Shown: positions 6,912 through 16,265, numbered from the stretch's first letter. The stretch: DNA of 32,892 nucleotides from Oribacterium sp. (GCA_017940955.1 JAGAXP010000077.1:1-32892), one strand, 5' to 3'. Program-made: numbers and translations. Notes: generated by a model not told the origin, from the letters alone.

Positions 6912-8501
6912 TCAGGCATTTAATATCTTAAAGCTTCGGGAATTCGTTTTATAGAGTCTTTTAAATACCCTGTAATTCCGCTCATATACTTCCTTATTTA
7001 CAGTGTCAGGAATATAGGTGCGGTCAACCTTTACAAGTCGACGCGAAAGCTCCAGTACATCTTCTCCTTTAATACCTGCCGCAATAACAAGTGCGGTTCC
7101 TACTCCTCCAACCTCCTGAGGGTTTTCAACTGTCTCGATAGTGTGTCCGGTAATATCCGCAAGCATCTGGCAGGTAACGGGCGATAACGCTCCGCCTCCT
7201 ACAAACCTGATCGTGTCAGATGTTTTTACCTTCTTCATCTCGCATTCCAGCAGCCAACGCAAGTGATAACAGATACCCTCAAGAACCGCACGAATCATAT
7301 CTCTTTTCCCATTATTTGTTCTGATGTTGAAGAATATCCCACCGGCACGGGAATCTTCAAATGGACAGCGGTTGCCGTGGAGCCAGGGAGTAAATATCAC
7401 ACCGTTGGCTCCGGGCGGAACTTTACTTACCTCTTCTGACAGATAATCATAAAGGCTTATATATTTGCTCTCAACATCTGTTATTTTTGTTTTCTCGAGA
7501 TACACACCTATCTCATCGAGAGTCAGGTGATCCATGACCCACTCAAAACACTTCCCTGCTGTTTCAAGTTCTGCGTAATAGTTGAAATACCCATATTTTG
7601 CGGACAGAACACCGGTGATCATAGCATCAATATCAACCGTCTGATGATTCAGAAACGTTGATACCCATCCCGATGTCCCGACATATATATGAGTATCCCC
7701 CGGTCTGGTACAGCCGGCTCCTATATTCACAAAGGTCGTGTCTCCGCCGCCTCCAAATACCGGGATTCCTTTCACAAGTCCGAGATCTTCTGCCGCTTTT
7801 TCCGTCAATCCACCTACCATGTCAGAACATTGAATGATATCCGGCATGTGGTCGGGGTTTACCCCGTACATTTTCAAAAGACCCTTATTCCAACCTTCTT
7901 TTCCCACTCGGGTATCATAAAGAAACGTCGCGAAGGCGGAATCGGCAGTCCTTATGATCCTGTCCGTGCAGCGTGCCACGAGATAGTCGCCAATGTCCAA
8001 CCATTTATATACTTTCTCAAAAATCTCTGGCTCGTTGTCTTCCACCCACTTGTATTTCCAGACCGGATCTTTGGCGCTTGTTGAGGCGGCATAATTAACG
8101 ATCAGATTCCGTACAAGCTTATACAGGCTGCAGCCTGAAACTTTGATGATACCCCTGCCCATACATGCCTGATACTCTTTGACACCCTTCTGATCCAGAT
8201 AATTCATCGGACTTCTTAAGGCATTCCCATTCTTATCAATCAAAACGGTTCCCTGCATTTGGGAGCAGAATGCAATTCCGTTTATCTCTTCAGGTTTTAC
8301 CTCCGACTTCCTAAACAGTTCCCGGGTGGTCGAACACAGTGCTTCCCACCATTCCTCAGTATCCTGCTGTGCACCTCCATCGTCAGAAATGTAAAGCCCA
8401 TATCCGGCGGTAGAATTCGATACAAGGTGTATTTCTGAATCGATCTTAAACAGGCAGGTTTTTACGCTACTGGTTCCGAAGTCATAAATAATAACGTACA
8501 C
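6912..8501 (-). CDS. FGGY-family carbohydrate kinase (xylulokinase-like)
   Basis: A 529-residue two-domain sugar kinase. The N-terminal phosphate-binding motif is DFGTSSVK (7-14); the catalytic aspartate is probably Asp254 in GGGDTT; the FGGY second signature GGGALSPVTCQMLADITG lies near 436-452. It transfers phosphate from ATP to a sugar or polyol such as a ketopentose; the exact substrate cannot be read. The start is GTG, immediately after the stop of the HAD gene (no gap), with GAGGAAAA overlapping that gene's end, so translation is coupled. It is the last gene of a PAP2-HAD-kinase operon, which suggests phosphorylation and dephosphorylation of related metabolites, though that is inference. 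Confidence 0.9.
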   Translation of the reverse strand: MYVIIYDFGTSSVKTCLFKIDSEIHLVSNSTAGYGLYISDDGGAQQDTEEWWEALCSTTRELFRKSEVKPEEINGIAFCSQMQGTVLIDKNGNALRSPMNYLDQKGVKEYQACMGRGIIKVSGCSLYKLVRNLIVNYAASTSAKDPVWKYKWVEDNEPEIFEKVYKWLDIGDYLVARCTDRIIRTADSAFATFLYDTRVGKEGWNKGLLKMYGVNPDHMPDIIQCSDMVGGLTEKAAEDLGLVKGIPVFGGGGDTTFVNIGAGCTRPGDTHIYVGTSGWVSTFLNHQTVDIDAMITGVLSAKYGYFNYYAELETAGKCFEWVMDHLTLDEIGVYLEKTKITDVESKYISLYDYLSEEVSKVPPGANGVIFTPWLHGNRCPFEDSRAGGIFFNIRTNNGKRDMIRAVLEGICYHLRWLLECEMKKVKTSDTIRFVGGGALSPVTCQMLADITGHTIETVENPQEVGGVGTALVIAAGIKGEDVLELSRRLVKVDRTYIPDTVNKEVYERNYRVFKRLYKTNSRSFKILNA

Positions 8502-9140
8502 TTAATTTTCCTCTTTCAGATGAATGCTCCATCCCGTGTCAATCTTTGCCTTTACAGTTTTCATGGTTTCTTCATCAAGGTCAGGCCAGTCTGTCACGGT
8601 AGTGGCTTTGTTGATTACAAGATGAGCTTTTTCTGCGCACAAGGCAAGGGGTGTATCAGCAAGTGAATCGGAGTAGAAATTCTCTATTATTGGAAAACCG
8701 TGATCAAAAATATATTTCGCCTTTTCCTTTGCATACATCAGATTGTTAAGAAAAACACCGTATTCCCTGTCATATTCCGTAGCTATGAAGTTTACACCGA
8801 GCCTTCTCGCGATCGGGCCTATGATACAGTCCGGAGATGCGCTGATAATGAGATCGTCCGATCTTTTCTGCGCCAGATACCATGCGGATATCCTGTTCTC
8901 ATATTTATCCCAGTAACGCTCGATCTGTATATCAAAATCATCTATCATGGTCAGATAGCTGAACATCTTCCGTTGTAGCAGATAATTAGGCAGTTTCCCC
9001 ATTTTGTGCATAATCAGACTTTTGACCATACCGGGTAAAAAAGTAAACCACAGATTAGGATGCCTCATCATGCACCAGATTGCAAAACCTATAGAACAGT
9101 CTGAATAGAAAATCGTTCCGTCAAAATCATATACATTCAT
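8502..9140 (-). CDS. HAD-superfamily phosphatase (HAD-IB, SerB-like)
   Basis: The 212-residue protein starts MNVYDFDGTIF, placing the nucleophile Asp5 and general acid Asp7 at the very N-terminus. Ser100 in LIISASP is motif II, a lysine near 142 (AKEKAKYIF) is motif III, and NFYSDSLADTPL (Asp158/Asp162) is motif IV. An alpha-helical cap lies between motifs I and II, as in subclass IB enzymes related to phosphoserine and lysophosphatidate phosphatases. AGAGG precedes the ATG. It lies 58 nt after the PAP2 gene and abuts the kinase gene. Likely a cytoplasmic phosphomonoesterase; substrate unknown. Confidence 0.88.
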   Translation of the reverse strand: MNVYDFDGTIFYSDCSIGFAIWCMMRHPNLWFTFLPGMVKSLIMHKMGKLPNYLLQRKMFSYLTMIDDFDIQIERYWDKYENRISAWYLAQKRSDDLIISASPDCIIGPIARRLGVNFIATEYDREYGVFLNNLMYAKEKAKYIFDHGFPIIENFYSDSLADTPLALCAEKAHLVINKATTVTDWPDLDEETMKTVKAKIDTGWSIHLKEEN

Positions 9141-9198
9141 CTTGAAGACCTCTGTGTTTTTTTTAAGTCTTATACCTCAATATTCCTAACCCTTTTAA

Positions 9199-10116
9199 TC
9201 AAGTAGATTCCTTTGTTTTCATTATATGCTCAAATCGGGGAAACACCATCGGGTATACGCCAAAGATCAGGAACATGATGACCGCATACCTTACGGTTCT
9301 GATCAAAAAGGCAGCAAGGCTTGTGCCTGCAAGAAATTGCTTGTCAAAAGGAAGTTTTAAAAGCGAATTTACCACAACATATATTAATATGGCACCGAAC
9401 AAGCGCAGGAGCATCGCAGAGATCTTCCGTGTATTCTCAAAATTTACATATTTACGTTCAAAAGGGAATGCCGCGGTGGCACCGATCAGGCATCCAAGAG
9501 CAGTAAAGTAATCGGTAGTGCGAACATAGAATAATCCCGGAAGCGCTGGTATCAGAAGTATCATATAATATAGCCACTCCTTATGTACGTAACGATCAAG
9601 CAGCATAAACACTCCAATCACCGCAAACCCCAGTACCCATCCTACAAGCACATCTGTCGGATAGTGCATGCCTGCCACAACCCTTGAAACGCCTACCAGT
9701 ATAGTCAAGACTCCGGCTGCAATCCAAAGCCAGTTCTTTTTAGCCTCATTTGCCAGCCAAAAGTACACTGCCGGTACAGATGCGCTATGCATGCTGGGGA
9801 AAGAATATCCCTGCGCCGCCACGTCCATGGCTGCCGCACCCTTATCTGACAATGCCAACGGTTTCACACTGTCAGGATACTCCATATAAGGCCTAGGTCT
9901 TAAGACGACCGACTTAATCATAGGAAGCCACAGATTCACGCAGGATACAATAAGTGCCAGCTTCTGTCCGGCTTCCTTTTTCCAACAGAACATCACGATC
10001 AATATAAGTAACAGCAATCCTGTCTCAGCTCCAAAAAAATCAAAACACTTCGCAAAGTCCGCTGCACTGCTTAAGCTTGTCTGCAACCATTTAATCAAGC
10101 TTGCTTCCCATTCCAT
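9199..10116 (-). CDS. PAP2-family membrane phosphatase
   Basis: A 305-residue integral membrane protein with the three PAP2 motifs in order: Lys68 to RPRP (73-76), PSMHS with His110, and SR at 144-145 followed by H151-YPTD. His110 and His151 are the expected catalytic pair. Six or more hydrophobic helices are evident, including a C-terminal extension beyond the core domain (about 165-300). The family removes phosphate from lipid phosphates or undecaprenyl pyrophosphate on the outer face of the membrane. AAAGGAG precedes the ATG. It is first in an operon with a HAD phosphatase and an FGGY kinase, a combination that might serve a lipid-linked or polyol phosphate cycle (inference). Confidence 0.92.
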   Translation of the reverse strand: MEWEASLIKWLQTSLSSAADFAKCFDFFGAETGLLLLILIVMFCWKKEAGQKLALIVSCVNLWLPMIKSVVLRPRPYMEYPDSVKPLALSDKGAAAMDVAAQGYSFPSMHSASVPAVYFWLANEAKKNWLWIAAGVLTILVGVSRVVAGMHYPTDVLVGWVLGFAVIGVFMLLDRYVHKEWLYYMILLIPALPGLFYVRTTDYFTALGCLIGATAAFPFERKYVNFENTRKISAMLLRLFGAILIYVVVNSLLKLPFDKQFLAGTSLAAFLIRTVRYAVIMFLIFGVYPMVFPRFEHIMKTKEST

Positions 10117-10236
10117 TTTCTGCTCCTTTCATTATCTGTAGTCTATTTTTCATTATTACAGAAACATGATCCACATTTTATGTTCATCAGATCAGGAATA
10201 TGCTCTAAACTATGCCTTGCAGGCTATAAGCCGCGA

Positions 10237-11814
10237 TTAGCAGACCCTCTTGGACGAACCGTTTCCAAGGCGCTCTGCCCAGGACATCATCAGGTCCTCA
10301 CGTCTTCCAAACAGATTTTTTTGCATGCTGATGGCATCGTCGAAGACCATTGTCTGGCGGTCATCCCCCGAGAACTTATTCCACTCATATTTGTTAGTTG
10401 AGGGGTTTCCTGTGTGGGCGAAGTTGGTCCACATCTCCTTTATTACGTGACGGAACTCGCAATCCTCGTTGCTGACGATCTTTCCGCTCCCCATAGGGTC
10501 CTCCAGGGGAGTATCAAACAGGTACGGTAGCTCAGCCGCGTGTATAACGCCAAGCTCCTGGGTTGTTACCGGCTTCTTCATAAAGTACATGTAGGTTTTG
10601 CCGCCGGCGGCAGAATGCCTGATAGCCATATTGGTATTACCGGCGCGGAAGTTTATGTCATTGCAGTATTGCTCTAGCCTTTTCTCCTCACTTTCGCTAG
10701 AGAGTGTGGCCATAAACTCGTCATACATGGCTTTCTCCTGATTGTTAAGCAACGCGCGGTCCCTCTTCGCAATCCAACTAAGCGTATTTGCGAAGCCTTC
10801 CTCACCACCCTCGGTCGGAACAAAGTATCTGATCTCATCGTGGGTAGACCCAATCATCAGATCAAGCTTTGCTCTCTTCTCGTCTCCCCACATCCCGTAC
10901 ATTTCCATTCGGTCCTCAGGCAGCGTGATGCCGTCCAGGAGCGGGAAGTTGGCAGTTCCGAGAAGGCAGTTCTTGTCAATAACAGCTGCTTTCTGATAGG
11001 CTTCTACAAGCTGCTCGGTGGTAAGTTCCATCAGCTCGTCCATGGTCTGGCAGCCCGTTGCGATCAGGAAGTTCTGAGTGACGTGGATGCCATGCTCCAT
11101 GGTGTCGCAGTAGGCGATGTTGGCGCTCTGTGCAATACATCTCCTGAAGAGTCCTTCGCTTCCATCGATAAGCGGGAGGAATGTGACGCTTGCCGATCCT
11201 GCGGATTCGCCGAAAATCGTCACGTTATCAGGATCTCCGCCGAACCCTGCGATATTTTTCTGTACCCATCTGAGGGCCTCGAGCTGGTCAAGCAGACCGA
11301 GGTTACCTGCCTCCTTGAAGTTCTCTCCGCCAGGAACGCGTTCGAAGTTCATGAATCCCATGAAGCCAAGACGGTAGTCGATGGACACGAACAGGATGTC
11401 GGGGCACTGTTTTGATATGTTGGTAAGGTCGTAGAGGGGTGACGCCTGGGATTCGGCGCAGAACCCGCCTCCGTGGATCCACACCATGACCGGCTTCTTA
11501 TTGTCGTTGCAGCTTGTATTTCGATATATATTCAGCACGAGGCAGTCCTCGCCGAATTCAGCCGTTCCCTCAGAGTCGTTCAAGGGTCCGATAGGGACGT
11601 GGCCCGGCTTTGTTGCGTCGTACACACCATCATTGTCAGCGGCAGGAAGTGCCTTCTGCCAACGAAGCTTCCCCACGGGTTGAGTTGCGTAGGGGATGCC
11701 CTTCCAGATGATCAGATCTTCTGTCTCCTTACCGACGAAGGTACCGTTGTTGCACTTGACCGACTTCGCCTCTTCCAAAGATTTCACATTTTTGCTTTCT
11801 TTAGAGTTCCTCAT
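10237..11814 (-). CDS. Type-B carboxylesterase
   Basis: A 525-residue esterase with the complete triad: HGGG oxyanion hole at 114-117, nucleophile Ser204 in FGESAGSAS, acid Glu327 in STHDEI, and His425 in IHAAEL. The family cysteine motif appears as GEDCLVLN. No signal peptide. AGGGGAAG precedes the ATG. It lies 94 nt downstream of the second copy of the two-TM membrane protein, mirroring the pair at 348-2626 on the other strand. A 64-bp piece of it (11224-11287) recurs inside the remnant at 6618. An inverted repeat with TTGTCAG arms lies between it and the upstream gene. Compared with the 18250 and 20385 esterases it is clearly diverged, so substrate range may differ. Confidence 0.93.
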   Translation of the reverse strand: MRNSKESKNVKSLEEAKSVKCNNGTFVGKETEDLIIWKGIPYATQPVGKLRWQKALPAADNDGVYDATKPGHVPIGPLNDSEGTAEFGEDCLVLNIYRNTSCNDNKKPVMVWIHGGGFCAESQASPLYDLTNISKQCPDILFVSIDYRLGFMGFMNFERVPGGENFKEAGNLGLLDQLEALRWVQKNIAGFGGDPDNVTIFGESAGSASVTFLPLIDGSEGLFRRCIAQSANIAYCDTMEHGIHVTQNFLIATGCQTMDELMELTTEQLVEAYQKAAVIDKNCLLGTANFPLLDGITLPEDRMEMYGMWGDEKRAKLDLMIGSTHDEIRYFVPTEGGEEGFANTLSWIAKRDRALLNNQEKAMYDEFMATLSSESEEKRLEQYCNDINFRAGNTNMAIRHSAAGGKTYMYFMKKPVTTQELGVIHAAELPYLFDTPLEDPMGSGKIVSNEDCEFRHVIKEMWTNFAHTGNPSTNKYEWNKFSGDDRQTMVFDDAISMQKNLFGRREDLMMSWAERLGNGSSKRVC

Positions 11815-11882
11815 TTCTTCCCCTTTATATTTCTAATATGACTGGATTCTATTATTTATGGTCTGTGTAATTATCAGGAAAA

Positions 11883-11906
11883 TTGTCAGAATTTTTTGCC
11901 TGACAA
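11883..11906. promoter_or_regulatory. TTGTCAG-N10-CTGACAA inverted repeat
   Basis: Perfect 7-bp arms TTGTCAG and CTGACAA are separated by 10 nt, between the two-TM protein gene and the following esterase gene. The same arms occur at 22049-22068 upstream of another esterase gene, with a different spacer. It may be a shared operator, or here a weak terminator of the upstream gene since ATTTT follows on the minus strand. Confidence 0.45.
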
Positions 11907-11908
11907 AA

Positions 11909-12493
11909 TCACTCTTCCACAAATTCCACTTTCATACTGGCAGTCCTGCCAGCTCGGATTTTTTCGTTTTGATAATCAGAGTTTTCTATAAATAGATACC
12001 TGACGAAGGCATCCGCAAAGAGCCAGAATAACACATAGAAAAACTCGATCGGGATATCATCAGATATGATTTTTCTGATCAAGGCAAGTAAGATCCCTGA
12101 TCCTATGGTTCCCACTGCCATCCACCAGAATACTTTTCTGTGATGCCTGTTCTCGGCTTCTGTTTTACCGAGCAGATAGTCTGCATCAGACTCTATGGTA
12201 TCAGTGATTAAGTTTTTTTCCTCATCCGTAAATTTCGGCCCGTGTATCTCAAGTACAATAGGATATTCGTCCGGAATGCAGTCGATAAAATCCAATAGAT
12301 AATCCTTAAACTCTCCATCCAGAGACTCGCATCCTTTAATACTGAATTTGCTTATGATGTCGTTAATCCCCTCAACCCTGCACGGTATATAGGCAATCCC
12401 ATCCTCCATCACATCTTTCTGGAGCCTGTGTTCCATATAGGATTTTTTAAAATAAAACTCTTCTCGAATATTATGCTTTTTCCAGTTCAACAT
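11909..12493 (-). CDS. Small two-TM membrane protein, esterase-linked, copy 2
   Basis: A 194-residue paralog of the protein at 348-932, about 90% identical, in opposite orientation. The soluble half (1-118) carries nearly all differences; the two membrane segments (about 121-139 and 150-169) are practically unchanged. It starts ATG, 12 nt after the stop of the membrane-anchored pseudo-esterase, with GATGAAAGGG as ribosome binding site, so the two are probably co-expressed. An active esterase follows. Thus this small protein is found next to a catalytic esterase twice and next to a dead one once, supporting a functional link. No known domain is recognised. Confidence 0.87.
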   Translation of the reverse strand: MLNWKKHNIREEFYFKKSYMEHRLQKDVMEDGIAYIPCRVEGINDIISKFSIKGCESLDGEFKDYLLDFIDCIPDEYPIVLEIHGPKFTDEEKNLITDTIESDADYLLGKTEAENRHHRKVFWWMAVGTIGSGILLALIRKIISDDIPIEFFYVLFWLFADAFVRYLFIENSDYQNEKIRAGRTASMKVEFVEE

Positions 12494-12505
12494 ATAACCC
12501 TTTCA

Positions 12506-14491
12506 TCAAGACACAGCAAAAACGAATAGTCCTTCTATCTCTTTCAGCCTGTTCTCAATAGTATCACACGAAAACTTTTTATCTGAAACAATGAGCGCCT
12601 TATGGAATGGCTCCCAATCGATATCACCAATTCCCTTGATCTCATTTCGATATAACTGTAAGGCATCTCCCTTTACGAACTTATGCAAAAATTCCTGTAG
12701 TGTCACTGACAGATCCTTGTCCAATACGTTGCCATACAGCTGCAAGGCTTCGCCATTTCCAAGAAGCATTGCTGCCACATCGACCGTACCGGATCCTAAA
12801 TTCTCGATCAGCGGCTTTTCATCCCAATACATAACATGCACTTTGTTTCCACCCTCCGACAGTTTCCATGCGCAACGGTAGATGCAAAGAGCAATCCACT
12901 GATCGATCACCTTTGATCTCGCATCAAGCTCGGAGGATATAGCTGTCTGGGCCCTGACATACTCCTGCACCGCAGTTGCAAGGGATTTATCCAAACTGCC
13001 TGATATATCGGTCATGACGGTTTCTGTCAGCATCTCGTATTCCGCTTCGCTGAGAAAGTCCCGGATGATCCTGCTTTCTCTGCTCGGAATGCCAATGATA
13101 AACTCGATTTCGGAAGCAGCGCCTTCCTGATAAGCATGGTACACATCCTCAGGAATCATTTTTCCGTCTGCAGTCGGTGCGCACATATCCTTCCAAAGCA
13201 CCTGAGCCACGTCTTTTAAGGCTTCTGTATCGAGCTGCAAGAGCTCCTCCATTGTCCGGGCTTCCGTTTCTTTTAAAAGATCCTTCGCCAGGTTTCTGGA
13301 ACCCACCGGCGTATCATGTACAGTCATAGGATTCCCATTGAATACGAAGGCCTTCTGAAATAGTCCCTTTGCAGCCCCACTGGCTGCCAGCAGACTGATA
13401 CTGGTCGCTCCGGCCTCAAAACCAAGCGCCGTGATTTTCTCCGGATCGCCACTGAAGGCAGCGATGTTTTCTTTAATCCACTGAAGCGCCGCAATCTGGT
13501 CAAGAAGCCCAAGATTTGGGGCGTCAGTATAAGCCTTCCCTCCGTCAACCTCTGAAAAATCAATAAAGCCAAAGATGCCGAGGCGGTAATTGAAACTTAC
13601 GAACACGATGTCCGGATTATTTTCTACAAAATTGGCGCCGTATAACAAAGGATCAGCAGAACCTCCATATGTAAAATCACCATTGTGAAACAGCACAAGA
13701 ACCGGCTTTTTGTTCTTTTTCTTTGGTTTTTCATCCTTTTCGATTCCGACACAGATATTTAAATACAGGCAGTCCTCACTCTGCCTGTGGTTCTTCAAAA
13801 TCGCTCCTTTTAGCTCGACCTGTATGGCCGAAGCGCCAAGATGCTTCGCCTCATATACATCTTCCGATGGAGGAAGCGGATTTGGTGCCTTCCATCGCAT
13901 ACTCCCGACAGGAGGCTGCGCGTATGGAATGCCCAGATAGGAAATAGTATCCTTGTATTTTTCTCCTACGTATATGCCTGTTCTTGTCTTTACAGCAAGA
14001 TCGGTATCGTAGCTGCCTAAAATTGGATGATTCTGTTTATTTAGCTCTTCGATATCCCCTTTTTTTAAATTGAATACATAGCCTTCGCTCCCGTCCCCGT
14101 AAAGCCTTCTGATCTTCCAGAGGCGGTAAAAACGGATAAGTATGTTCACAATGAAGCCAAAAACAGGATTAATAATGACGTATATAAACTCCTCATGCAC
14201 ATACTCAATCAAGGACAAGCCCATCCAACGGATAGAAACCCACTGAGCCCCCAGAAAAAAAAGAAAAATGGCGGCAAATGTCACAATTCTTCTTTCCTTG
14301 CTTTTCTGTATAGCCTTGCTAAAAACGATATTGCTGATGAACTCCTCCAGCACGATTCCAAGAACCGTGCTCGCCACCGTACACATAAACATCGACCAGC
14401 CTGATAGCCTGGCTATGGTTTCTCCAAAGCCATAACCCAGGGCAGATATAAAGGCAACCATGAAATCATCAACAGTAAACAGTTTTTTCAT
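12506..14491 (-). CDS. Membrane-anchored carboxylesterase-like protein lacking catalytic residues
   Basis: A 661-residue fusion. Residues 1-125 hold three to four hydrophobic segments (about 10-28, 32-52, 69-87, 102-122), followed by the basic stretch RFYRLWKIRR that should face the cytoplasm. Residues about 160-655 follow the type-B carboxylesterase fold: GIPYAQPPVG, SEDCLYLN, NYRLGIFGF and GLLDQIAALQWIKENIAAF are all kept. The active site is not: the nucleophile elbow reads GFEAG with Glu359 in place of Ser, the oxyanion HGG reads HNGD (269-272), and the histidine motif is replaced by GSGTVD. Only the acid position (Glu472) remains. The frame is intact, so it is maintained as a non-enzyme, perhaps a binding or scaffold protein. 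It resembles in principle animal cholinesterase-like adhesion proteins, by convergence. Confidence 0.9.
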   Translation of the reverse strand: MKKLFTVDDFMVAFISALGYGFGETIARLSGWSMFMCTVASTVLGIVLEEFISNIVFSKAIQKSKERRIVTFAAIFLFFLGAQWVSIRWMGLSLIEYVHEEFIYVIINPVFGFIVNILIRFYRLWKIRRLYGDGSEGYVFNLKKGDIEELNKQNHPILGSYDTDLAVKTRTGIYVGEKYKDTISYLGIPYAQPPVGSMRWKAPNPLPPSEDVYEAKHLGASAIQVELKGAILKNHRQSEDCLYLNICVGIEKDEKPKKKNKKPVLVLFHNGDFTYGGSADPLLYGANFVENNPDIVFVSFNYRLGIFGFIDFSEVDGGKAYTDAPNLGLLDQIAALQWIKENIAAFSGDPEKITALGFEAGATSISLLAASGAAKGLFQKAFVFNGNPMTVHDTPVGSRNLAKDLLKETEARTMEELLQLDTEALKDVAQVLWKDMCAPTADGKMIPEDVYHAYQEGAASEIEFIIGIPSRESRIIRDFLSEAEYEMLTETVMTDISGSLDKSLATAVQEYVRAQTAISSELDARSKVIDQWIALCIYRCAWKLSEGGNKVHVMYWDEKPLIENLGSGTVDVAAMLLGNGEALQLYGNVLDKDLSVTLQEFLHKFVKGDALQLYRNEIKGIGDIDWEPFHKALIVSDKKFSCDTIENRLKEIEGLFVFAVS

Positions 14492-14530
14492 TTCATCACA
14501 ACCTTTCAGTCAAGTAGTTTCTATCCCAAA

Positions 14531-14560
14531 AGGACAGCCTAAGTATCTTTAGGCTGTCCT
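14531..14560 (-). terminator. Rho-independent terminator of the minus-strand hydrolase array
   Basis: AGGACAGCCTAA (14531-14542) and TTAGGCTGTCCT (14549-14560) are perfect 12-bp arms with a 6-nt loop. On the minus strand the stem is followed by TTTT, 10 nt after the amidohydrolase stop. It separates the 14571-22019 series from the pseudo-esterase gene. Confidence 0.88.
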
Positions 14561-14570
14561 GAAAACGGCG

Positions 14571-16220
14571 TCATTTCATCTTCTTTCCGCCAAAATACAC
14601 TTCACTCGGCTTGTTGTGGCTGAAACCTTCCTGCTCTGCCGTAAGTAAGTCCTTGTCAAACACCAAAAAGTCCGCATCCTTACCGGCTTTAATTGAGCCC
14701 TTTTTTTCCTCAATGCCAAGCTGTTTGGCGCCGTTGATCGTATAGCCAAGGAGCATTTCTTCAATGCTCATCCTCTCATCTGCAGGAGGAAATACTTCAT
14801 TGCTTCTAAGGTGCTCGGGTGCCCTGGACTTATCTGTGATTTTGCGCGTCATTCCGACCTCCATGCCAAGGAAAGGACTCCAGGTCACAAAATCACTATA
14901 GGCGACGTTGTCGCTGGACCAAGTCACAAGCGCGCCACTGTCCCAGATCGTTTTGCAGCGGAATTGCTTTGCGGCGCGTTCCTCACCGAGCCAGGAACTC
15001 GCGACTTTCGGGTCTCCGGCGTGCCAATACGGAGTGAAGTTTGCGATAACGCCCAGCTTTGCGAAACGATCCATATCCGCATCGTCCTGAACTTCCAAAT
15101 GGCAGCTTGTGACTCTCATGCGGAAGTTGTCTCCCAGCTCTTTTTTTGCAAGCTCTACGCCGTCCAGCAAGGTACGGGACGCGCGCTCGCCAACCGTGTG
15201 CACATGGATATCCAGTCCCGCAGCATTCAGTTCTTTAAGAATATCCGCAAATTCCCGTGCATTGAAACAGGTAGCGCCGGTCTCACCGGTGTCCGCATAA
15301 GGCGTGACCATGGCGGCGGTATGGATTTTCTGCGTGCCGTCCATCAGGATCTTTAAGGTATGAACCTTCAGGTGCTCCGTGGTAAACTCGCGGTTGAAGC
15401 GTTTCACTCCTTCCAACGCTTCCTCCTTTTTGGCGGGTCTTGTAAGCATATAGCAGCCGTCTATATACATGGGCAGCTTTCCCTCTTCATCCATCTTGCG
15501 CAGGATCTTATAGACTCTCTCATGGAATTCTTCATACTCTGGGAAACCCGCATCAAAGAGCGCAATCACACCAGTATTTTTGCAATAATCCACCAGTCGC
15601 ATAAGAGGATCTTCGATCTGCTCATCCGTCAGGCTATTCACATCAAATAGGAACGGCCAAGCCGCGCCTTCAAAGGCATTTCCGGTCACATGTCCATCCT
15701 TGCGCACAAAATAACCTAAGCCCGGCACAGGGTCCGGTGTGTCATCTGTGATCCCATAGTTTTCAAGAATCCTGGAATTCACCCAGACGCTGTGGCACTC
15801 ATCTTCCAGAATAATCAACTCTGTATCCGGGCAGATCGAGTCGAGATCCTCTTTTCTAAGTTCTTCTCCTTTCAGGTACTTTTGCTCCATCATAAACCTG
15901 TAGCGATCCAGGCCCGGGTTCTTTGCGATATAGTCCGACATGAAATCCAGAGCGCCCTGCTTGCCGTCGCACTCAAAGCGCACCCCAAGGTCTGCGTACT
16001 CGAAGCCTATGCTTGTCGTCACATGGACATGGGTGTCCAGGATGCCTGGCATGATGAATTTCCCACCAAGGTCTGTAATTTCTCCCTCATACGCCGAGAG
16101 CCCCGCTTCGTCGCCCACATAGATAAATTTGCCGTCCTTCACAGCAAGCGCTGTTGCCTGCTGATTGTCTTTATCCGCTGTAAAAATCTTTGCGTTTTTG
16201 ATGATTGTGTCTACTTTCAT
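14571..16220 (-). CDS. Amidohydrolase_3 family metallohydrolase (YtcJ-like)
   Basis: A 549-residue paralog of the 2736 and 16518 enzymes. Expected metal and active-site residues are complete: His64 and His66 (DTHVHV), Lys290 in LKILMDGT, His341 in HVHTVGERA, His374 in SCHLE, and Asp437 in WSSDN. The open frame extends 15 codons further upstream, but the chosen ATG has AAAGGAAATAAGAAA directly before it and begins the family-typical MKVDTIIKNAKIF. It is the last gene before a strong terminator. In the loop after the barrel His that reads CAHLE in its sisters, this copy reads SCHLE, a small active-site difference. Substrate unknown. Confidence 0.93.
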   Translation of the reverse strand: MKVDTIIKNAKIFTADKDNQQATALAVKDGKFIYVGDEAGLSAYEGEITDLGGKFIMPGILDTHVHVTTSIGFEYADLGVRFECDGKQGALDFMSDYIAKNPGLDRYRFMMEQKYLKGEELRKEDLDSICPDTELIILEDECHSVWVNSRILENYGITDDTPDPVPGLGYFVRKDGHVTGNAFEGAAWPFLFDVNSLTDEQIEDPLMRLVDYCKNTGVIALFDAGFPEYEEFHERVYKILRKMDEEGKLPMYIDGCYMLTRPAKKEEALEGVKRFNREFTTEHLKVHTLKILMDGTQKIHTAAMVTPYADTGETGATCFNAREFADILKELNAAGLDIHVHTVGERASRTLLDGVELAKKELGDNFRMRVTSCHLEVQDDADMDRFAKLGVIANFTPYWHAGDPKVASSWLGEERAAKQFRCKTIWDSGALVTWSSDNVAYSDFVTWSPFLGMEVGMTRKITDKSRAPEHLRSNEVFPPADERMSIEEMLLGYTINGAKQLGIEEKKGSIKAGKDADFLVFDKDLLTAEQEGFSHNKPSEVYFGGKKMK

Positions 16221-16265
16221 TTTCTTATTTCCTTTCTTTTTGATAAACAACCAGGTACAATACAT

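Noticed and set aside
10840..11415. 191-codon plus-strand frame opposite the 10237 esterase gene.
   Set aside because: Antisense shadow of a conserved coding sequence with all catalytic motifs on the minus strand.
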